This document shows positions 8,726-18,306 of a stretch of 64,000 bases of DNA, piece by piece. How positions within the stretch are numbered: position 1 is the first letter of the stretch; each line of letters begins with the position of its first letter. The notes below the pieces were generated by a model. The model made no database searches, was not told the origin of the DNA, and saw only the letters and a list, made by a program, of their open reading frames with translations. Location of the stretch: NCBI RefSeq assembly GCF_019429485.1, contig NZ_JAHXZN010000004.1, forward strand, positions 62,001-126,000, given 5' to 3'. A program made the position numbers and the translations under genes. This stretch comes from Sphingomonas citri (GTDB lineage: Bacteria > Pseudomonadota > Alphaproteobacteria > Sphingomonadales > Sphingomonadaceae).

Positions 8726-8948
8726 GGCTCGCTCCCTGTCTCGTGACTGACGCCGGAAGGCGTCCGGCGATCAGAGAGTTACGCCAGCGAACCGAGTCGG
8801 GGGAGCGCGATAAGGTCGCGCTATCCGTTCGAGAAATTCGAACAGCCGCGCCCCGCGGACGATCGGGCAAGCCTCGCGGACGAAGCGGTTACCGTCGCCG
8901 TGCCGGCCACGCCATCTCGGGTACGAAACCGAACCGGAGGCACGATCC

Positions 8949-10019
8949 ATGACACCCCCCACCGCGCTCACCGACTATCGCCTGCTCGGCCGCTCCGGCC
9001 TGCGCGTCGCGCCGCTCGCGCTCGGCACCATGACCTTCGCCGCCGACTGGGGCTGGGGCGCCGAGGAGGCGGAGGCGCGCCGCATCCTCGACCTCTACCT
9101 CGACCGCGGCGGCAATCTGATCGACACCGCGGTGAACTATACCAACGGCGAGTCGGAGCGGCTGCTCGGCCGCTTCCTGCGCGGCCGGCGCGAGCGCGCG
9201 GTGCTCGCCACCAAGTTCACCATGGCGCGCGACCCGGCGAACCCGAACTCGGGCGGCAACCACCGGCTCAACCTGGTGCGCTCGGTCGAGGCCAGCCTGC
9301 GCCAGCTCGATACCGACCGGATCGACCTGCTCTACCTCCACGCCTGGGACTTTACCACCGGAGCCGACGAGGTGCTGCGCGCGCTCGACGATCTCGTCCG
9401 CGCGGGCAAGCTGGTCTATGTCGGCCTGTGCAACACGCCGGCGTGGCGCGTCGCGCAGCTGCAGACGATCGCCGACCTGCGCGGCTGGTCTCCGCTGGTG
9501 GCGCTGCAGATCGAGTACAGCCTGGTCGAGCGCACCGTCGAGCACGAGCTGATGCCGATGGCGGAGTCGCTGGGGCTCGGCGTGCTGCCCTGGTCGCCGC
9601 TGGGCGGCGGCATCCTCACCGGCAAGTACACGCGCGCCGACCTTTCCGACGAGAATGGCGCCGACGTCGCCGCGACACGCAAGGGCGTGATCGCCTCGAC
9701 CGGTCACCTCAACGAACGCTCGCTCGCGATCGCCGAGGTGGTCGGCGCGGTGGCGGCGGAGACCGGGGCGTCGCGCTCGCAGGTCGCACTCGCCTGGACG
9801 CTGCGCCACCCCGCGGTGACCGCGCCGGTGATGGGCGCGCGCACGCTGGCGCAGGCCGAGGACAATCTCGGCGCGCTGACGGTGGTGCTCGACGACGACC
9901 AGCTCGCGCGTCTCGACGCGGCGAGCCGGCCCGCGCCGATCTTTCCCGAACGCTTCATCGGGCGGCCGATGGCGCAGCAGCTGATCTTCGGCACGCACCC
10001 GGTGGCGACGCGGCGCTGA
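8949..10019 (+). CDS. Aldo/keto reductase
   Basis: A 356-residue NADP-dependent (alpha/beta)8 oxidoreductase. The catalytic tetrad is in place: D59 and Y64 (LIDTAVNYTNG), K89 (LATKF) and H131 (YLHAWD). Its length and sequence resemble the YajO/AKR11-12 type of larger bacterial aldo/keto reductases, so a sugar or aliphatic aldehyde is the likely substrate. It lies convergent to the AraC gene that ends 15 bp away. No specific pathway can be assigned. Confidence 0.9.
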   Translation: MTPPTALTDYRLLGRSGLRVAPLALGTMTFAADWGWGAEEAEARRILDLYLDRGGNLIDTAVNYTNGESERLLGRFLRGRRERAVLATKFTMARDPANPNSGGNHRLNLVRSVEASLRQLDTDRIDLLYLHAWDFTTGADEVLRALDDLVRAGKLVYVGLCNTPAWRVAQLQTIADLRGWSPLVALQIEYSLVERTVEHELMPMAESLGLGVLPWSPLGGGILTGKYTRADLSDENGADVAATRKGVIASTGHLNERSLAIAEVVGAVAAETGASRSQVALAWTLRHPAVTAPVMGARTLAQAEDNLGALTVVLDDDQLARLDAASRPAPIFPERFIGRPMAQQLIFGTHPVATRR

Positions 10020-10034
10020 GCCGCGCCGGCGCGC

Positions 10035-10925
10035 TCACCCCGCCGCCGCAGCGCGCAGCCGCCCGGCGTCGGCGGCGGGGGGCGCGCCGAACAGCCGCGC
10101 ATAGTCGCGGCTGAACTGCGACGGGCTCTCGTAGCCGACGCGATAGCCCGCGCTCGCCGCCTCGATCGCCTCGCTCAGCATCAGCCGCCGCGCCTCCTGC
10201 AAGCGCAGCCGGGTGCGGAAGGCGAGCGGGCTCAGCCCGGTCACCGCCTTGAAATGGTGGTGGAAGGCCGAGCGGCTGAGCGTCGCCACCGCGGCCGCCT
10301 CGTCGACCGGGCAGCGCTCGCGGTAATGGTCGCGGATCCATCTGACGGCGCGGCCGATCTGGCTCAGCCGCGTGTCGGCGCGCGCGAGCTGGCGCAGCGC
10401 CGCCCCCTCGGGCGCGGCGAGCAGGCGATAGTGGATCTCGCGCCGTATCAGCGGCGCCAGCGCGGCCGCGTCGGCGGGCGTGTCGAGCAGCGCGACCAGC
10501 CGGGTCGCGGCGTCGAGCAGCGCGGGCGCGGTGGTGCCGAGCGTCAGCCCCGGCGGCGCGGCGGCGTCGCCGCGCGCGGGGGCCGGGTGGTCGAGCGCCA
10601 GCTCCGCCAGCTCGCGCGGGTCGAGGTCGAGCTGGAGGCTGAGGTAAGGCGCCTCCCGCGATGCCGCGGTCACCGCGCCGACCACGGGCAGGCCGACCGA
10701 AGCGATCAGATGGTGCGCCGGTTCGTAGTCGTAGACCGCGGTGCCGAGCAGCGCGCGCTTGCGCCCCTGCGCGACGAAGCAGACGGTCGGCTCGTACACC
10801 ACCGGCATCGGCAGCGTCGGTGTCGAGGCGCGGATCAACGTGACGCCGGGGATGGCAGTCGCCACGGTGCCGTCCGCCGGCAGGTGGCGCGCGATCGCGC
10901 GCGCGAGCGGCTCGCTCTGGGTCAT
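10035..10925 (-). CDS. AraC-family transcriptional regulator
   Basis: The 296-residue protein has an N-terminal AraC_N-type sensor region (VCFVAQGRKRALLGTAVYDYEPAHHLI) and two C-terminal helix-turn-helix motifs (VDEAAAVATLSRSAFHHHFKAVTG and a second ending YRVGYESPSQFSRDYARLFG). Relatives commonly sit beside oxidoreductase genes, as here with the aldo/keto reductase on the facing strand. The effector is unknown. Confidence 0.9.
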   Translation of the reverse strand: MTQSEPLARAIARHLPADGTVATAIPGVTLIRASTPTLPMPVVYEPTVCFVAQGRKRALLGTAVYDYEPAHHLIASVGLPVVGAVTAASREAPYLSLQLDLDPRELAELALDHPAPARGDAAAPPGLTLGTTAPALLDAATRLVALLDTPADAAALAPLIRREIHYRLLAAPEGAALRQLARADTRLSQIGRAVRWIRDHYRERCPVDEAAAVATLSRSAFHHHFKAVTGLSPLAFRTRLRLQEARRLMLSEAIEAASAGYRVGYESPSQFSRDYARLFGAPPAADAGRLRAAAAG

Positions 10926-11012
10926 TCGTGCTCCGTGATAAAACGTGCCGCTGCCCGCAAGCGTCGGCCGCCGCGCCCGCGTCGATCGAGAAGGGATTGC
11001 GAAGCATCCACC

Positions 11013-11915
11013 TCAGCCGAGCGTGCGGACATGGTCGATGAAGGCGCGCAGCGGCGGCGGGACGAGGCGGCGGCTGGAATAATAGAGGAAGGGTCCGGGA
11101 AAGCTCGGCCACCACTCGGGCAGCACCGGCTCGAGCAAGCCGGCGGCGAGGGCGGGGGCGAGCCACTCCTCGAAGAGATAGACGATGCCGCCGCCACCGA
11201 CCGCGGCGTCGACGAGCAGGTCGGCGGCGCCCGCGACCCGCGCGATCAGCCGCGCGCGCGGTTCGATCCGCACCGCCTCGCCGTCGCGCTCGAACTCCCA
11301 CGGGCTCGCCAGCGCGCCGCTGGAGAAGCGGCCGACCAGGCCGTCATGGTCGAGCAGCGCGCGCGGGTGCGCGGGGCGGCCGCGGCGGTCGAGATAGGCG
11401 GGCGCGGCGGCGGCGGCGAAGCGTTGCACGCGCGGCCCGATCGGCACCGCGATCATGTCCTGCTCGAGCCGCTCGTCGTAGCGGATCCCGGCGTCGGCAC
11501 CCGAGGCGAGGATGTCGACGAACGAGTCCTCGGCGTCGATCTCGACTCGGATGTCGGGGAAGGCGGCGAGGAAGCCGGGAAGGATCGATGGCAGCACTAG
11601 CTTGGCCGCGCTCACCGGCACGTTGAGCCGCAGCAGGCCGGTGGGCCGCTCGCGCAGCTCGTCGAGCGAGCCGAGCGCCGCGGCGACCGAGTCGAGCGCG
11701 GGGGCGAGCCGCTCGAGCAGTCGCGCCCCCGCCTCGGTCGGCGCGACGCTGCGCGTGGTGCGGTGGAGCAGCCGCAGCCCGAGGCGCGCCTCCAGCCGGC
11801 GCAGCGCCTCGCTCAGCGTCGAGGCGCTGCGCCCGGTCGCGCGCGCGGCGTCGCGGAAGCCGCGCGCGCGCGCCACCGCGACGAAGGTCTCGAGGTCGGA
11901 GAGATCGGCGTCCAT
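11013..11915 (-). CDS. LysR-family transcriptional regulator
   Basis: A 300-residue LysR protein. The winged helix covers residues about 5-62 (FRDAARATGRSASTLSEALR, LLHRTTRSVAPTEAG), followed by the effector domain. The start at 11915 (MDADLSDLETF) gives the standard distance to the helix-turn-helix; sequence upstream is not family-like. It is divergent from the aldo/keto reductase at 12010 with 94 bp between, so that gene is the likely target. Confidence 0.9.
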   Translation of the reverse strand: MDADLSDLETFVAVARARGFRDAARATGRSASTLSEALRRLEARLGLRLLHRTTRSVAPTEAGARLLERLAPALDSVAAALGSLDELRERPTGLLRLNVPVSAAKLVLPSILPGFLAAFPDIRVEIDAEDSFVDILASGADAGIRYDERLEQDMIAVPIGPRVQRFAAAAAPAYLDRRGRPAHPRALLDHDGLVGRFSSGALASPWEFERDGEAVRIEPRARLIARVAGAADLLVDAAVGGGGIVYLFEEWLAPALAAGLLEPVLPEWWPSFPGPFLYYSSRRLVPPPLRAFIDHVRTLG

Positions 11916-12009
11916 CGTTCGGCTTCCCGCACGGGTCGTCTCGATCTTCCCGGCTAATCGGCACAATCGCAAGCGCTTATCTGCGGGTCGACGAACGAGG
12001 AGACGCAGC

Positions 12010-12873
12010 ATGGACTCGACAATGACCTACAGGCTCGGCGACCGCGACGTGCGCCGGCTCGGCTATGGCGCGATGCAGCTCGCCGGCCCCGGCGTGTTCG
12101 GCCCGCCGCGCGACCGCGACGCCGCACTGGCGGTGCTGCGCGCCGCGGTCGCGGCCGGGGTCGACCATATCGACACGAGCGACTTCTACGGGCCGCACGT
12201 CACCAACCAGCTGATCCGCGAGGCGCTGGCGCCCTATCCCGAGGATCTGACGATCGTCACCAAGGTGGGCGCGGTGCGCGGGCCGGAGGGCTCGTGGGAC
12301 CCGGCACAGTCCCCCGCCGCGCTTCGCGCCGCGGTCCACGACAACCTGCGCAACCTCGGGCTGGACCAGCTCGCGGTGGTCAACTTCCGCGTCCACGACG
12401 GCAGCCACGGTCGCAGCGAGGGCTCGATCGCCGAGGGCTATGGCGCGCTGGCGGCGATGCGCGAGGAAGGGCTGATCCGCCACCTCGGGATCAGCAACGC
12501 CACCGCCGCGCAGGTCGACGAGGCGCGCGCGATCGCGCCGCTGGTGTGCGTGCAGAACATGTACAATCTCGCGCACCGCGAGGACGATCCGCTGATCGAC
12601 CGGCTGGCCGCCGACGGCATTGCCTATGTTCCCTTCTTCCCGCTCGGGGGCTTCAGCCCGCTCCAGTCGGGCGCGCTCGACGCGGTCGCGGCGCGCCTGG
12701 GCGCGACGCCGATGCAGGTGGCGCTGGCGTGGCTACTCCACCGCTCGCCCAACATCCTGCTGATCCCGGGCACCTCGTCGGTGGCGCATCTGCGCGAGAA
12801 CCTCGCCGCGGCGGCGGTCGTGCTCGACGCGGCGGCGCTGGACGCGCTCGACACGATCGGCGCGACGCGGTGA
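12010..12873 (+). CDS. Aldo/keto reductase
   Basis: The 287-residue product is an aldo/keto reductase with tetrad residues D55 and Y60 (HIDTSDFYG), K85 (VTKVG) and H129 (FRVHDG). The ATG at 12010 follows GAGGAGACGC. It is shorter than the reductase at 8949 and clearly a different subfamily. The divergent LysR gene at 11013-11915 probably controls it. Substrate not assigned. Confidence 0.9.
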   Translation: MDSTMTYRLGDRDVRRLGYGAMQLAGPGVFGPPRDRDAALAVLRAAVAAGVDHIDTSDFYGPHVTNQLIREALAPYPEDLTIVTKVGAVRGPEGSWDPAQSPAALRAAVHDNLRNLGLDQLAVVNFRVHDGSHGRSEGSIAEGYGALAAMREEGLIRHLGISNATAAQVDEARAIAPLVCVQNMYNLAHREDDPLIDRLAADGIAYVPFFPLGGFSPLQSGALDAVAARLGATPMQVALAWLLHRSPNILLIPGTSSVAHLRENLAAAAVVLDAAALDALDTIGATR

Positions 12874-12933
12874 GGGCAGGCCGCGTCGCGCGCCATGGCC
12901 AAGCGCGGCGCGGCAGGGCATAGCGCCGGCGCC

Positions 12934-14070
12934 ATGACCGACTCCGCGCTGGCGCTCTACGTCCACTGGCCGTTCTGCGTCTCGAAATGCCCCTATTGCG
13001 ACTTCAACAGCCACGTCCGCGCCGCGGTGGATCAGGCGGCGTGGCGCGACGCGCTGCTCGCCGACCTTGCGCATGAGGCGGCGGCGCTGCCGGGGCGGCG
13101 GCTCGGCTCGATCTTCTTCGGCGGCGGGACGCCCTCGCTGATGCCGCCCGCGACGGTCGCCGCGGTGATCGACGCCGCCACCGCCGCCTGGGCGCCGCTG
13201 CCCGACCTAGAGGTGACGCTGGAGGCGAATCCCTCCTCGGTCGAGGCGGCGCGCTTCGCCGATCTCGCCGCCGCCGGCGTGAACCGAGTGTCGCTCGGGC
13301 TGCAGGCGCTCGACGACGCCGCGCTGCGCTTCCTCGGCCGGGCGCACGACGTCGCCGAGGCGATGGGCGCGCTCGACGTCGCGCAGCGCCACTTCGTGCG
13401 GGTGAGCACCGACCTGATCTACGCGCGCCCCGACCAGTCGCTCGCCGCCTGGGAGCGCGAGCTTCGCCAGGCGCTGGACTTCGGCACTGAGCATCTGTCG
13501 CTCTACCAGCTCACGATCGAGCCCGGCACGCGCTTCCACACCGAGGCGGCGGCGGGGCGGCTGACCATCCCCGACGGCGACGCCGCCGCCGACCTGTTCG
13601 AGGCGACGCGCGCGATCACCGCCGCCGCCGGGCTGCCCGCCTATGAAGTGTCGAACCACGCCCGGCCCGGCGCGGAGAGTCGCCACAACCTCGCTTACTG
13701 GCGATACCGCGACTATGCGGGCGTCGGCCCCGGCGCGCACGGGCGACGCCAGGCGAGCGCGACGCAGCGCCATCGCAAGCCCGAGAACTGGCTCGGCGCG
13801 GTCGCTCGCAACGGCCACGGCCTCGTCACCGAGGAGCCGCTCGCCGCCGAGGCGCGCGCCCGCGAGGCGCTGCTGATGGGGCTGCGGCTCGCCGAGGGGG
13901 TCGACCTGGCGCGGGTGGCGCGGATGACCGGGCTGGCGATCGAGGCGATCGTCGACGCCGACGCGATCGCCGGGCTCCCGGGGCTGATCGCGCGCGACGA
14001 CGAGCGGCTGCGCGTGACCGAGGCGGGGATCCTGCTGCTCGACTCGATCCTGCCGCGCGTGGTGCGCTGA
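12934..14070 (+). CDS. hemW: Radical SAM heme chaperone HemW
   Basis: The 378-residue product has the radical SAM cluster motif CVSKCPYC at residues 15-22, directly after YVHWPFC, then FFGGGTPS and the C-terminal HemW domain (ARAREALLMGLRLAEGV). HemW binds heme and delivers it to respiratory enzymes; it was long annotated as an oxygen-independent coproporphyrinogen oxidase but lacks the extra N-terminal residues of HemN. The ATG at 12934 puts the motif at the usual distance from the N-terminus. In many bacteria it sits beside rdgB; that gene is not visible here. Confidence 0.92.
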   Translation: MTDSALALYVHWPFCVSKCPYCDFNSHVRAAVDQAAWRDALLADLAHEAAALPGRRLGSIFFGGGTPSLMPPATVAAVIDAATAAWAPLPDLEVTLEANPSSVEAARFADLAAAGVNRVSLGLQALDDAALRFLGRAHDVAEAMGALDVAQRHFVRVSTDLIYARPDQSLAAWERELRQALDFGTEHLSLYQLTIEPGTRFHTEAAAGRLTIPDGDAAADLFEATRAITAAAGLPAYEVSNHARPGAESRHNLAYWRYRDYAGVGPGAHGRRQASATQRHRKPENWLGAVARNGHGLVTEEPLAAEARAREALLMGLRLAEGVDLARVARMTGLAIEAIVDADAIAGLPGLIARDDERLRVTEAGILLLDSILPRVVR

Positions 14071-14084
14071 GGCAAGGGCGCTCG

Positions 14085-14206
14085 CTCCCTCCCCTACAGG
14101 GGAGGGTTGGGGTGGGGCGGTTCCGCGGGCGGCGCGCCAACGATCGCGAGCGGCGCGCTTGCGGTAAGGCCCCACCCCCAAGCGCTCCCCTGAAGGGGAA
14201 GGGGAG
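14085..14206. repeat. Intergenic inverted repeat, family A-like
   Basis: An inverted pair of arms (CCCTACAGGGGAGGGTTGGG on one side, CCCCACCCCCAAGCGCTCCC on the other) fills the gap between the convergent hemW and ABC-importer genes. It is related to, but distinct from, the GATCCTCCCC family found elsewhere in the window, and could end transcription from both sides. Confidence 0.65.
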
Positions 14207-14209
14207 CCG

Positions 14210-15745
14210 CTACTCCGTCAGCCCCACCTTGTCCGCCAGCCACGCCGCCGCTTCTTCGGGCGACTTCTTGTCGGCGTCGCGATCGACCAGGTAATTGGCC
14301 GTCCGCATCGCCGCCACCGGGATGCGCCCGACCAGCGGCGCCAGCGCGGCGCGGAAGCGCGCGTCGCCGCGTCGGATCGGCGCCAGCAGCAGCACCGCGT
14401 CGTAGGAGGGGATCGCGCCGCGCGGGTCACTCAGCACGGTGAGATGCTCCGCCGCGATCCGCCCGTCCGAGGAGAAGGCGCTGATCACGTCCGCGCGCCC
14501 GCTCGCCAGCGCGCGGTACATGAAGGTCGGGCTGTACGGCGTCGCCGCCGCGAAGCGCAGCGGATAGGCGGCGCGGATCGCCGCCCATTCGGGCCGGTCG
14601 AGGAACTCGAGGTCGGCGCCGAGCCGCAGCCCCGGCGCCGCCGCGACCAGATCGTCGAGCGAGGCGATGCCGCGCGCGCGCGCGTCGGCGCCGCGCATCG
14701 CGAAGGCGTAGGCGTTCTCGAAGCCGAGCGCTCCCAGCAGGGTCACGCCGCGCGACCGCTCGGTCCAGCGCGCCAGCTCGGCCACCAGCCGCGCACGCGG
14801 CGGCGTGTCCCGTCGCGTCATCGTGCCGGTCCACAGGGTGCCGGCATAGTCGACGTAGACGTCGACCGCGCCGCTCGCCACAGCGCCGAACGCCACCGCC
14901 GAGCCGAGCCCGTCGCGGTAGGTCACGCTGTACCCGGCGCGCTCCAGTCGCGCGCCGATCAGCCGCGCGAGGATATATTGCTCGGAGAAGTTCTTGGCGC
15001 CGACCACCACCGCGCGCTCGCCGCCGCCGCCGCGCCACAGGGGTGCGCTCGCCGCCGCGCCGGCGGCGACCAGCAGCGCCAGCGCCGCCGCCATCCGCCG
15101 CCACTGCCGCTGCCCCGCCGCGCGCTCGGCGAAGCCGAGCAGCGAATCGACCGCCAGCGCCAGCGCCGCCGCGCCGACGCAGCCCGCCACCACCAGCGTC
15201 CAGGCCTGGGTCTGCAACCCCGCGAAGATCAGGTCACCCAGGCTCGGCTGGCCCACCGTGGTGGAGAGCGTCGCTGCGCCGATCGTCCACACCGCGGCGG
15301 TGCGCACCCCCGCCATGGCGACCGGCAGCACCAGCGGCGCCTCGACCCAGCGCAGCTTCTGCGCCGCGGTCATGCCGATCCCGTCCGCGGCGGTGAGCAA
15401 GGCGCGGTCGATCCCGGCGAGCCCGGTGACGAGGTTCCGCACGATCGGCAGCAAAGCGTACAGCGTCAGCGCGAGCAGCGCGGGCAGAAAACCCAGCGCC
15501 GGGATGCCGCCGCCCACCAGCGCGGAGAGCCACAGCAGCGCGGGATAGAAGAGCGCGAGCAGCGCGAGGCTGGGGATCGTCTGCACCAGGCTGGCGAAGC
15601 CGAGCACCGCCGCGCCGAGGCGGCGCCGCCGCGCCGCGAGCAGCCCGAGTGGCAGCGCCAGCGCGAGCGCGAGCAGCAGCGCGGCGAGCGCGAGCAGCAG
15701 GTGCTGCGCCGCCAGCGCGGGGACGCGCGCGAGCGCCTCGCTCAT
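14210..15745 (-). CDS. Fused permease/substrate-binding protein of an OpuC-type ABC importer
   Basis: The 511-residue product joins two domains. Residues about 1-215 are a BPD_transp_1 permease with several membrane segments and the EAPLVLPVAMAG coupling loop. Residues about 240-511 are an OsmF/OpuCC-like binding domain (VVVGAKNFSEQYILARLI, then VDVYVDYAGTLW). The binding domain is held on the outer face of the membrane by the permease. The family imports betaine, carnitine, choline or, in the EgtU branch that shares this fusion, ergothioneine. The start overlaps the end of the ATPase gene by four bases. Substrate undecided. Confidence 0.88.
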   Translation of the reverse strand: MSEALARVPALAAQHLLLALAALLLALALALPLGLLAARRRRLGAAVLGFASLVQTIPSLALLALFYPALLWLSALVGGGIPALGFLPALLALTLYALLPIVRNLVTGLAGIDRALLTAADGIGMTAAQKLRWVEAPLVLPVAMAGVRTAAVWTIGAATLSTTVGQPSLGDLIFAGLQTQAWTLVVAGCVGAAALALAVDSLLGFAERAAGQRQWRRMAAALALLVAAGAAASAPLWRGGGGERAVVVGAKNFSEQYILARLIGARLERAGYSVTYRDGLGSAVAFGAVASGAVDVYVDYAGTLWTGTMTRRDTPPRARLVAELARWTERSRGVTLLGALGFENAYAFAMRGADARARGIASLDDLVAAAPGLRLGADLEFLDRPEWAAIRAAYPLRFAAATPYSPTFMYRALASGRADVISAFSSDGRIAAEHLTVLSDPRGAIPSYDAVLLLAPIRRGDARFRAALAPLVGRIPVAAMRTANYLVDRDADKKSPEEAAAWLADKVGLTE

Positions 15746-16539
15746 GCCCCGCCTCTCCGCGCGAGGGTCGCGAGCCGTTCGGCCTGCGCGCGTGGCACCG
15801 CCACCAGCGCCGCGGCGCGCTCGCCGCCCGCGCCGGCGAGCAGCGCCGCGGGGGTCTCGTCGGCGACGACGCGACCGCGCTCCATCACCAGCACGCGGTC
15901 GGCGGCGAGCAACGCCTCGGCCATGTCGTGGGTGACCATCACCGTCGTCAGCGCGAGCGTGCGGTGCAGCCGCGCGACCGACTCCATCAGCGCCTCGCGC
16001 GTGACCGGATCGAGTGCGCCGAACGGCTCGTCCATCAGCAGCAGCCGCGGCCCGGTGACGAGCGCGCGCGCCACCCCGACGCGCTGGCGCTGCCCGCCCG
16101 AGAGTTCGGCGGGCAGCCGTGTCGCGAGCGCGGCGGGCAGGTCGACGAGGTCGAGCATCGCCGCGACGCGATCGTCGTCGCGCCGGCCGGCGACGCGCAG
16201 CGGCAGCCCGACATTCTCCGCCACGCTGAGGTGCGGGAACAGCCCGACCTCCTGGAAGACATAGCCGATCCGCCGCCGCAGCGCGGGCGGCGGCCCGTCC
16301 GCGACGTCGACGCCGTCGAGCGTGACCCGGCCCGCGCTCGGCACCACCAGCCGGTTGATCGTCTTGAGCAGCGTCGACTTGCCCGAGCCCGACGCGCCGA
16401 CCAGCGCCACCAGGCTGCCCGGCGCGACCGTCAGCGAGACGTCGTCCACCGCCGCGGTGCCATCGGCATAGACCTTCGCGACGCGTTCGAACGCGATCGC
16501 CGGGCCGCTCGCCGGCATAGGCAGCGATTGTGCTGGCAT
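15742..16539 (-). CDS. ABC importer ATPase, OpuCA/ProV-type
   Basis: The 265-residue product has Walker A (GASGSGKST, residues about 49-57), the signature LSGGQRQRVGVARAL, Walker B (LLLMDEPFGALD) and the switch histidine in MVTHDM. It powers the fused permease/binding protein encoded next, with which it overlaps by four bases. The C-terminal CBS domains found in many OpuCA/ProV osmosensing ATPases are absent, so direct ionic-strength regulation is unlikely. Confidence 0.9.
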   Translation of the reverse strand: MPAQSLPMPASGPAIAFERVAKVYADGTAAVDDVSLTVAPGSLVALVGASGSGKSTLLKTINRLVVPSAGRVTLDGVDVADGPPPALRRRIGYVFQEVGLFPHLSVAENVGLPLRVAGRRDDDRVAAMLDLVDLPAALATRLPAELSGGQRQRVGVARALVTGPRLLLMDEPFGALDPVTREALMESVARLHRTLALTTVMVTHDMAEALLAADRVLVMERGRVVADETPAALLAGAGGERAAALVAVPRAQAERLATLARRGGA

Positions 16540-16602
16540 CGCGCGCGACGATGCGGGAAGCCTGCGTCACTAACAAGCGTCAACACGCGGGAGAGGGTGA
16601 GA

Positions 16603-17385
16603 ATGAAGGCGATACTCGTCACCGGCGGCGGCTCGGGCATCGGTCGCGCGGTGGCGCAGCGCTTCGCCGCCGAGGGCTGGCGCGTCGGGCTCGCCGACAT
16701 CGACCAGCGCGGGCTCGCCGCGACCGCCGCGCTGCTGCCGCGCGATCGCACCAGCACGCACCAGATGGACGTGCGCGACCCGGCCGAGTGGGAGCATGTG
16801 CTCGCCGACTTCGCGGCGATCAGCGACGGGCGGCTCGACGTGCTGTTCAACAACGCCGGCGTGGCGGCGGGCGGCGCATTCGGCGAGATCGGGATCGAGG
16901 CGCTCGACCGCGTGATCGACGTCAACTTCCGCGGTGTCGCCTATGGCGCGCGGCTGGCCTACCCGTACCTGCGCGCGACGCCGGGATCGTGCCTGCTCAA
17001 CACCGCCTCGGCCTCGGCGATCTACGGCTCGTCGGGGCTCGCGGCCTATTCGGCCACGAAGTTCGCGGTGCGCGGGCTTACCGAGGCGCTCGACGGCGAG
17101 TGGGCGCGCGAGGGCATCCGCGTGCGCTCGCTGATGCCGGGCTTCATCGACACCGCGCTGCTGTCCGCACCCGTCGCGGGCTCGAACCGCACCGCGCGCG
17201 AGGCGGTGGTGGCGGCGGGACTCGAGTTCACCCCCGTCGAGGCGGTCGCGGACCAAGCTTGGGCGGCGGTACAGGGAGACCGGCTCCACACGCTGGTCGG
17301 CCCGACCGCGCGGCGGCTCGCCTTCGCGGCGCGCTGGCTGCCGGGGCGGCTGCGGCGATCGATGCGGCGGCGGGTGATGCGGTAA
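16603..17385 (+). CDS. Short-chain dehydrogenase/reductase
   Basis: A classical SDR of 260 residues. It has the cofactor motif TGGGSGIG (residues 7-14), the NNAG motif, and catalytic Ser and YxxxK (TASASAIYG and YSATK). The residues after beta-2 (LADID) favour NAD(H). The ATG at 16603 follows GGGAGAGG. It is divergent from the ABC importer operon. The substrate cannot be predicted from the sequence. Confidence 0.9.
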   Translation: MKAILVTGGGSGIGRAVAQRFAAEGWRVGLADIDQRGLAATAALLPRDRTSTHQMDVRDPAEWEHVLADFAAISDGRLDVLFNNAGVAAGGAFGEIGIEALDRVIDVNFRGVAYGARLAYPYLRATPGSCLLNTASASAIYGSSGLAAYSATKFAVRGLTEALDGEWAREGIRVRSLMPGFIDTALLSAPVAGSNRTAREAVVAAGLEFTPVEAVADQAWAAVQGDRLHTLVGPTARRLAFAARWLPGRLRRSMRRRVMR

Positions 17386-17525
17386 GATCCTCCCCGACAC
17401 GGGGAGGGGGACCGCCGCGCGAAGCGCGGTGGTGGAGGGGGCTTGCCGCGAACGCACCGGCTCGCCCGCTGAGAGCCCCCTCCGTCAGCGCTGACGCGCT
17501 GCCACCTCCCCGCGAGCAGGGAGAA
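17386..17525. repeat. Intergenic palindromic repeat, family A
   Basis: A 140-bp element with inverted ends (GATCCTCCCC left, GGGAGAATT right), inner inverted arms GCGCGAAGCGC and GTCAGCGCTGACGC, and a GGAGGGGGC/GCCCCCTCC pair. It lies between the convergent SDR and phhB-like genes, probably serving as a two-way terminator. Confidence 0.75.
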
Positions 17526-17530
17526 TTAAG

Positions 17531-17830
17531 CTACCCCCCTAAGATCGCGTCGATCGCGGTCGCCAGCTCGATGTCGCGCTCGGACAGGCCGCCCGCGTCG
17601 TGCGTCGTCAGCAGTATCTCCACCCGGTTCCACACGTTGCTCCACTCGGGATGGTGGTCGGCGCGCTCCGCCAGCAGCGCCACCTGGGTCATGAAGCCGA
17701 ACGCCTCGGCGAAGTCGGTGAAGACGATCGTGCGCGTGATCGCGTCGCGCGCGTCGTCATAGTCCCACTCGGGCAGGCCATCGAGCGCGTCGGCGCGCTC
17801 GGCCTCGCTGAGTTGTTCGATCGCCGCCAT
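17531..17830 (-). CDS. 4a-hydroxytetrahydrobiopterin dehydratase (PCD/DCoH)
   Basis: A 99-residue protein, the usual PCD length, with the signature [15 protein letters not shown] in which the two histidines and downstream residues form the active site. It dehydrates 4a-hydroxytetrahydropterin to recycle the cofactor of aromatic amino acid hydroxylases. No phenylalanine hydroxylase gene is nearby, so a role in another pterin path or as a stand-alone recycling enzyme is possible. Confidence 0.9.
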   Translation of the reverse strand: MAAIEQLSEAERADALDGLPEWDYDDARDAITRTIVFTDFAEAFGFMTQVALLAERADHHPEWSNVWNRVEILLTTHDAGGLSERDIELATAIDAILGG

Positions 17831-17883
17831 GTCGCGCTCCTCTCGCCGCCCACGCCGCTTGCCGCGGCCCGAGCGCGAGCGGT

Positions 17884-18306
17884 ATGGCGCGCGGAATGAA
17901 CGAGCAAGAGCCGATGGGCGCGGCGCCCTCCGCCGACGCGATCGAGGCGCACGCGCGCGCGGTGATCGCGCGCCTGCCCGATGCGTTCCGCCGCCATCTC
18001 GGCGACGTGGTGCTGCTGGTCGAGGAGGAGGCCGACGCCGAGACGCTCGCAGCGCTGGAGATCGACCACCCGCTCGACCTCACCGGCGTCTACCACGGCC
18101 GCCCGATCGGCGAGAAGAGCGCCTTCGACAGCGCCGCGCTGCCCGACCGCATCCACCTCTACCGCCAAGCGCTCCTGGCCGAATGGTGCGAGTCCGGGGT
18201 GCGGCTCGACGAGCTCGTCGCGCATGTCACCATCCACGAGATCGGCCATCATTTCGGCCTCAGCGACGACGACATGCACGCGCTGGAAGAGGCGGTGGCG
18301 GATTGA
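17884..18306 (+). CDS. Minimal zincin metallopeptidase-family protein
   Basis: A 140-residue protein of the minimal-zincin family. The motif HEIGHHFGL (residues 118-126) matches HExxHxxG with the last ligand probably at the following D or H. Such proteins are near the smallest metzincin-like folds; substrates are unknown. Its stop overlaps the TTG start of ccmA by four bases, so it is translated with the cytochrome c maturation genes. An alternative start is ATG 17896. Confidence 0.85.
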   Translation: MARGMNEQEPMGAAPSADAIEAHARAVIARLPDAFRRHLGDVVLLVEEEADAETLAALEIDHPLDLTGVYHGRPIGEKSAFDSAALPDRIHLYRQALLAEWCESGVRLDELVAHVTIHEIGHHFGLSDDDMHALEEAVAD

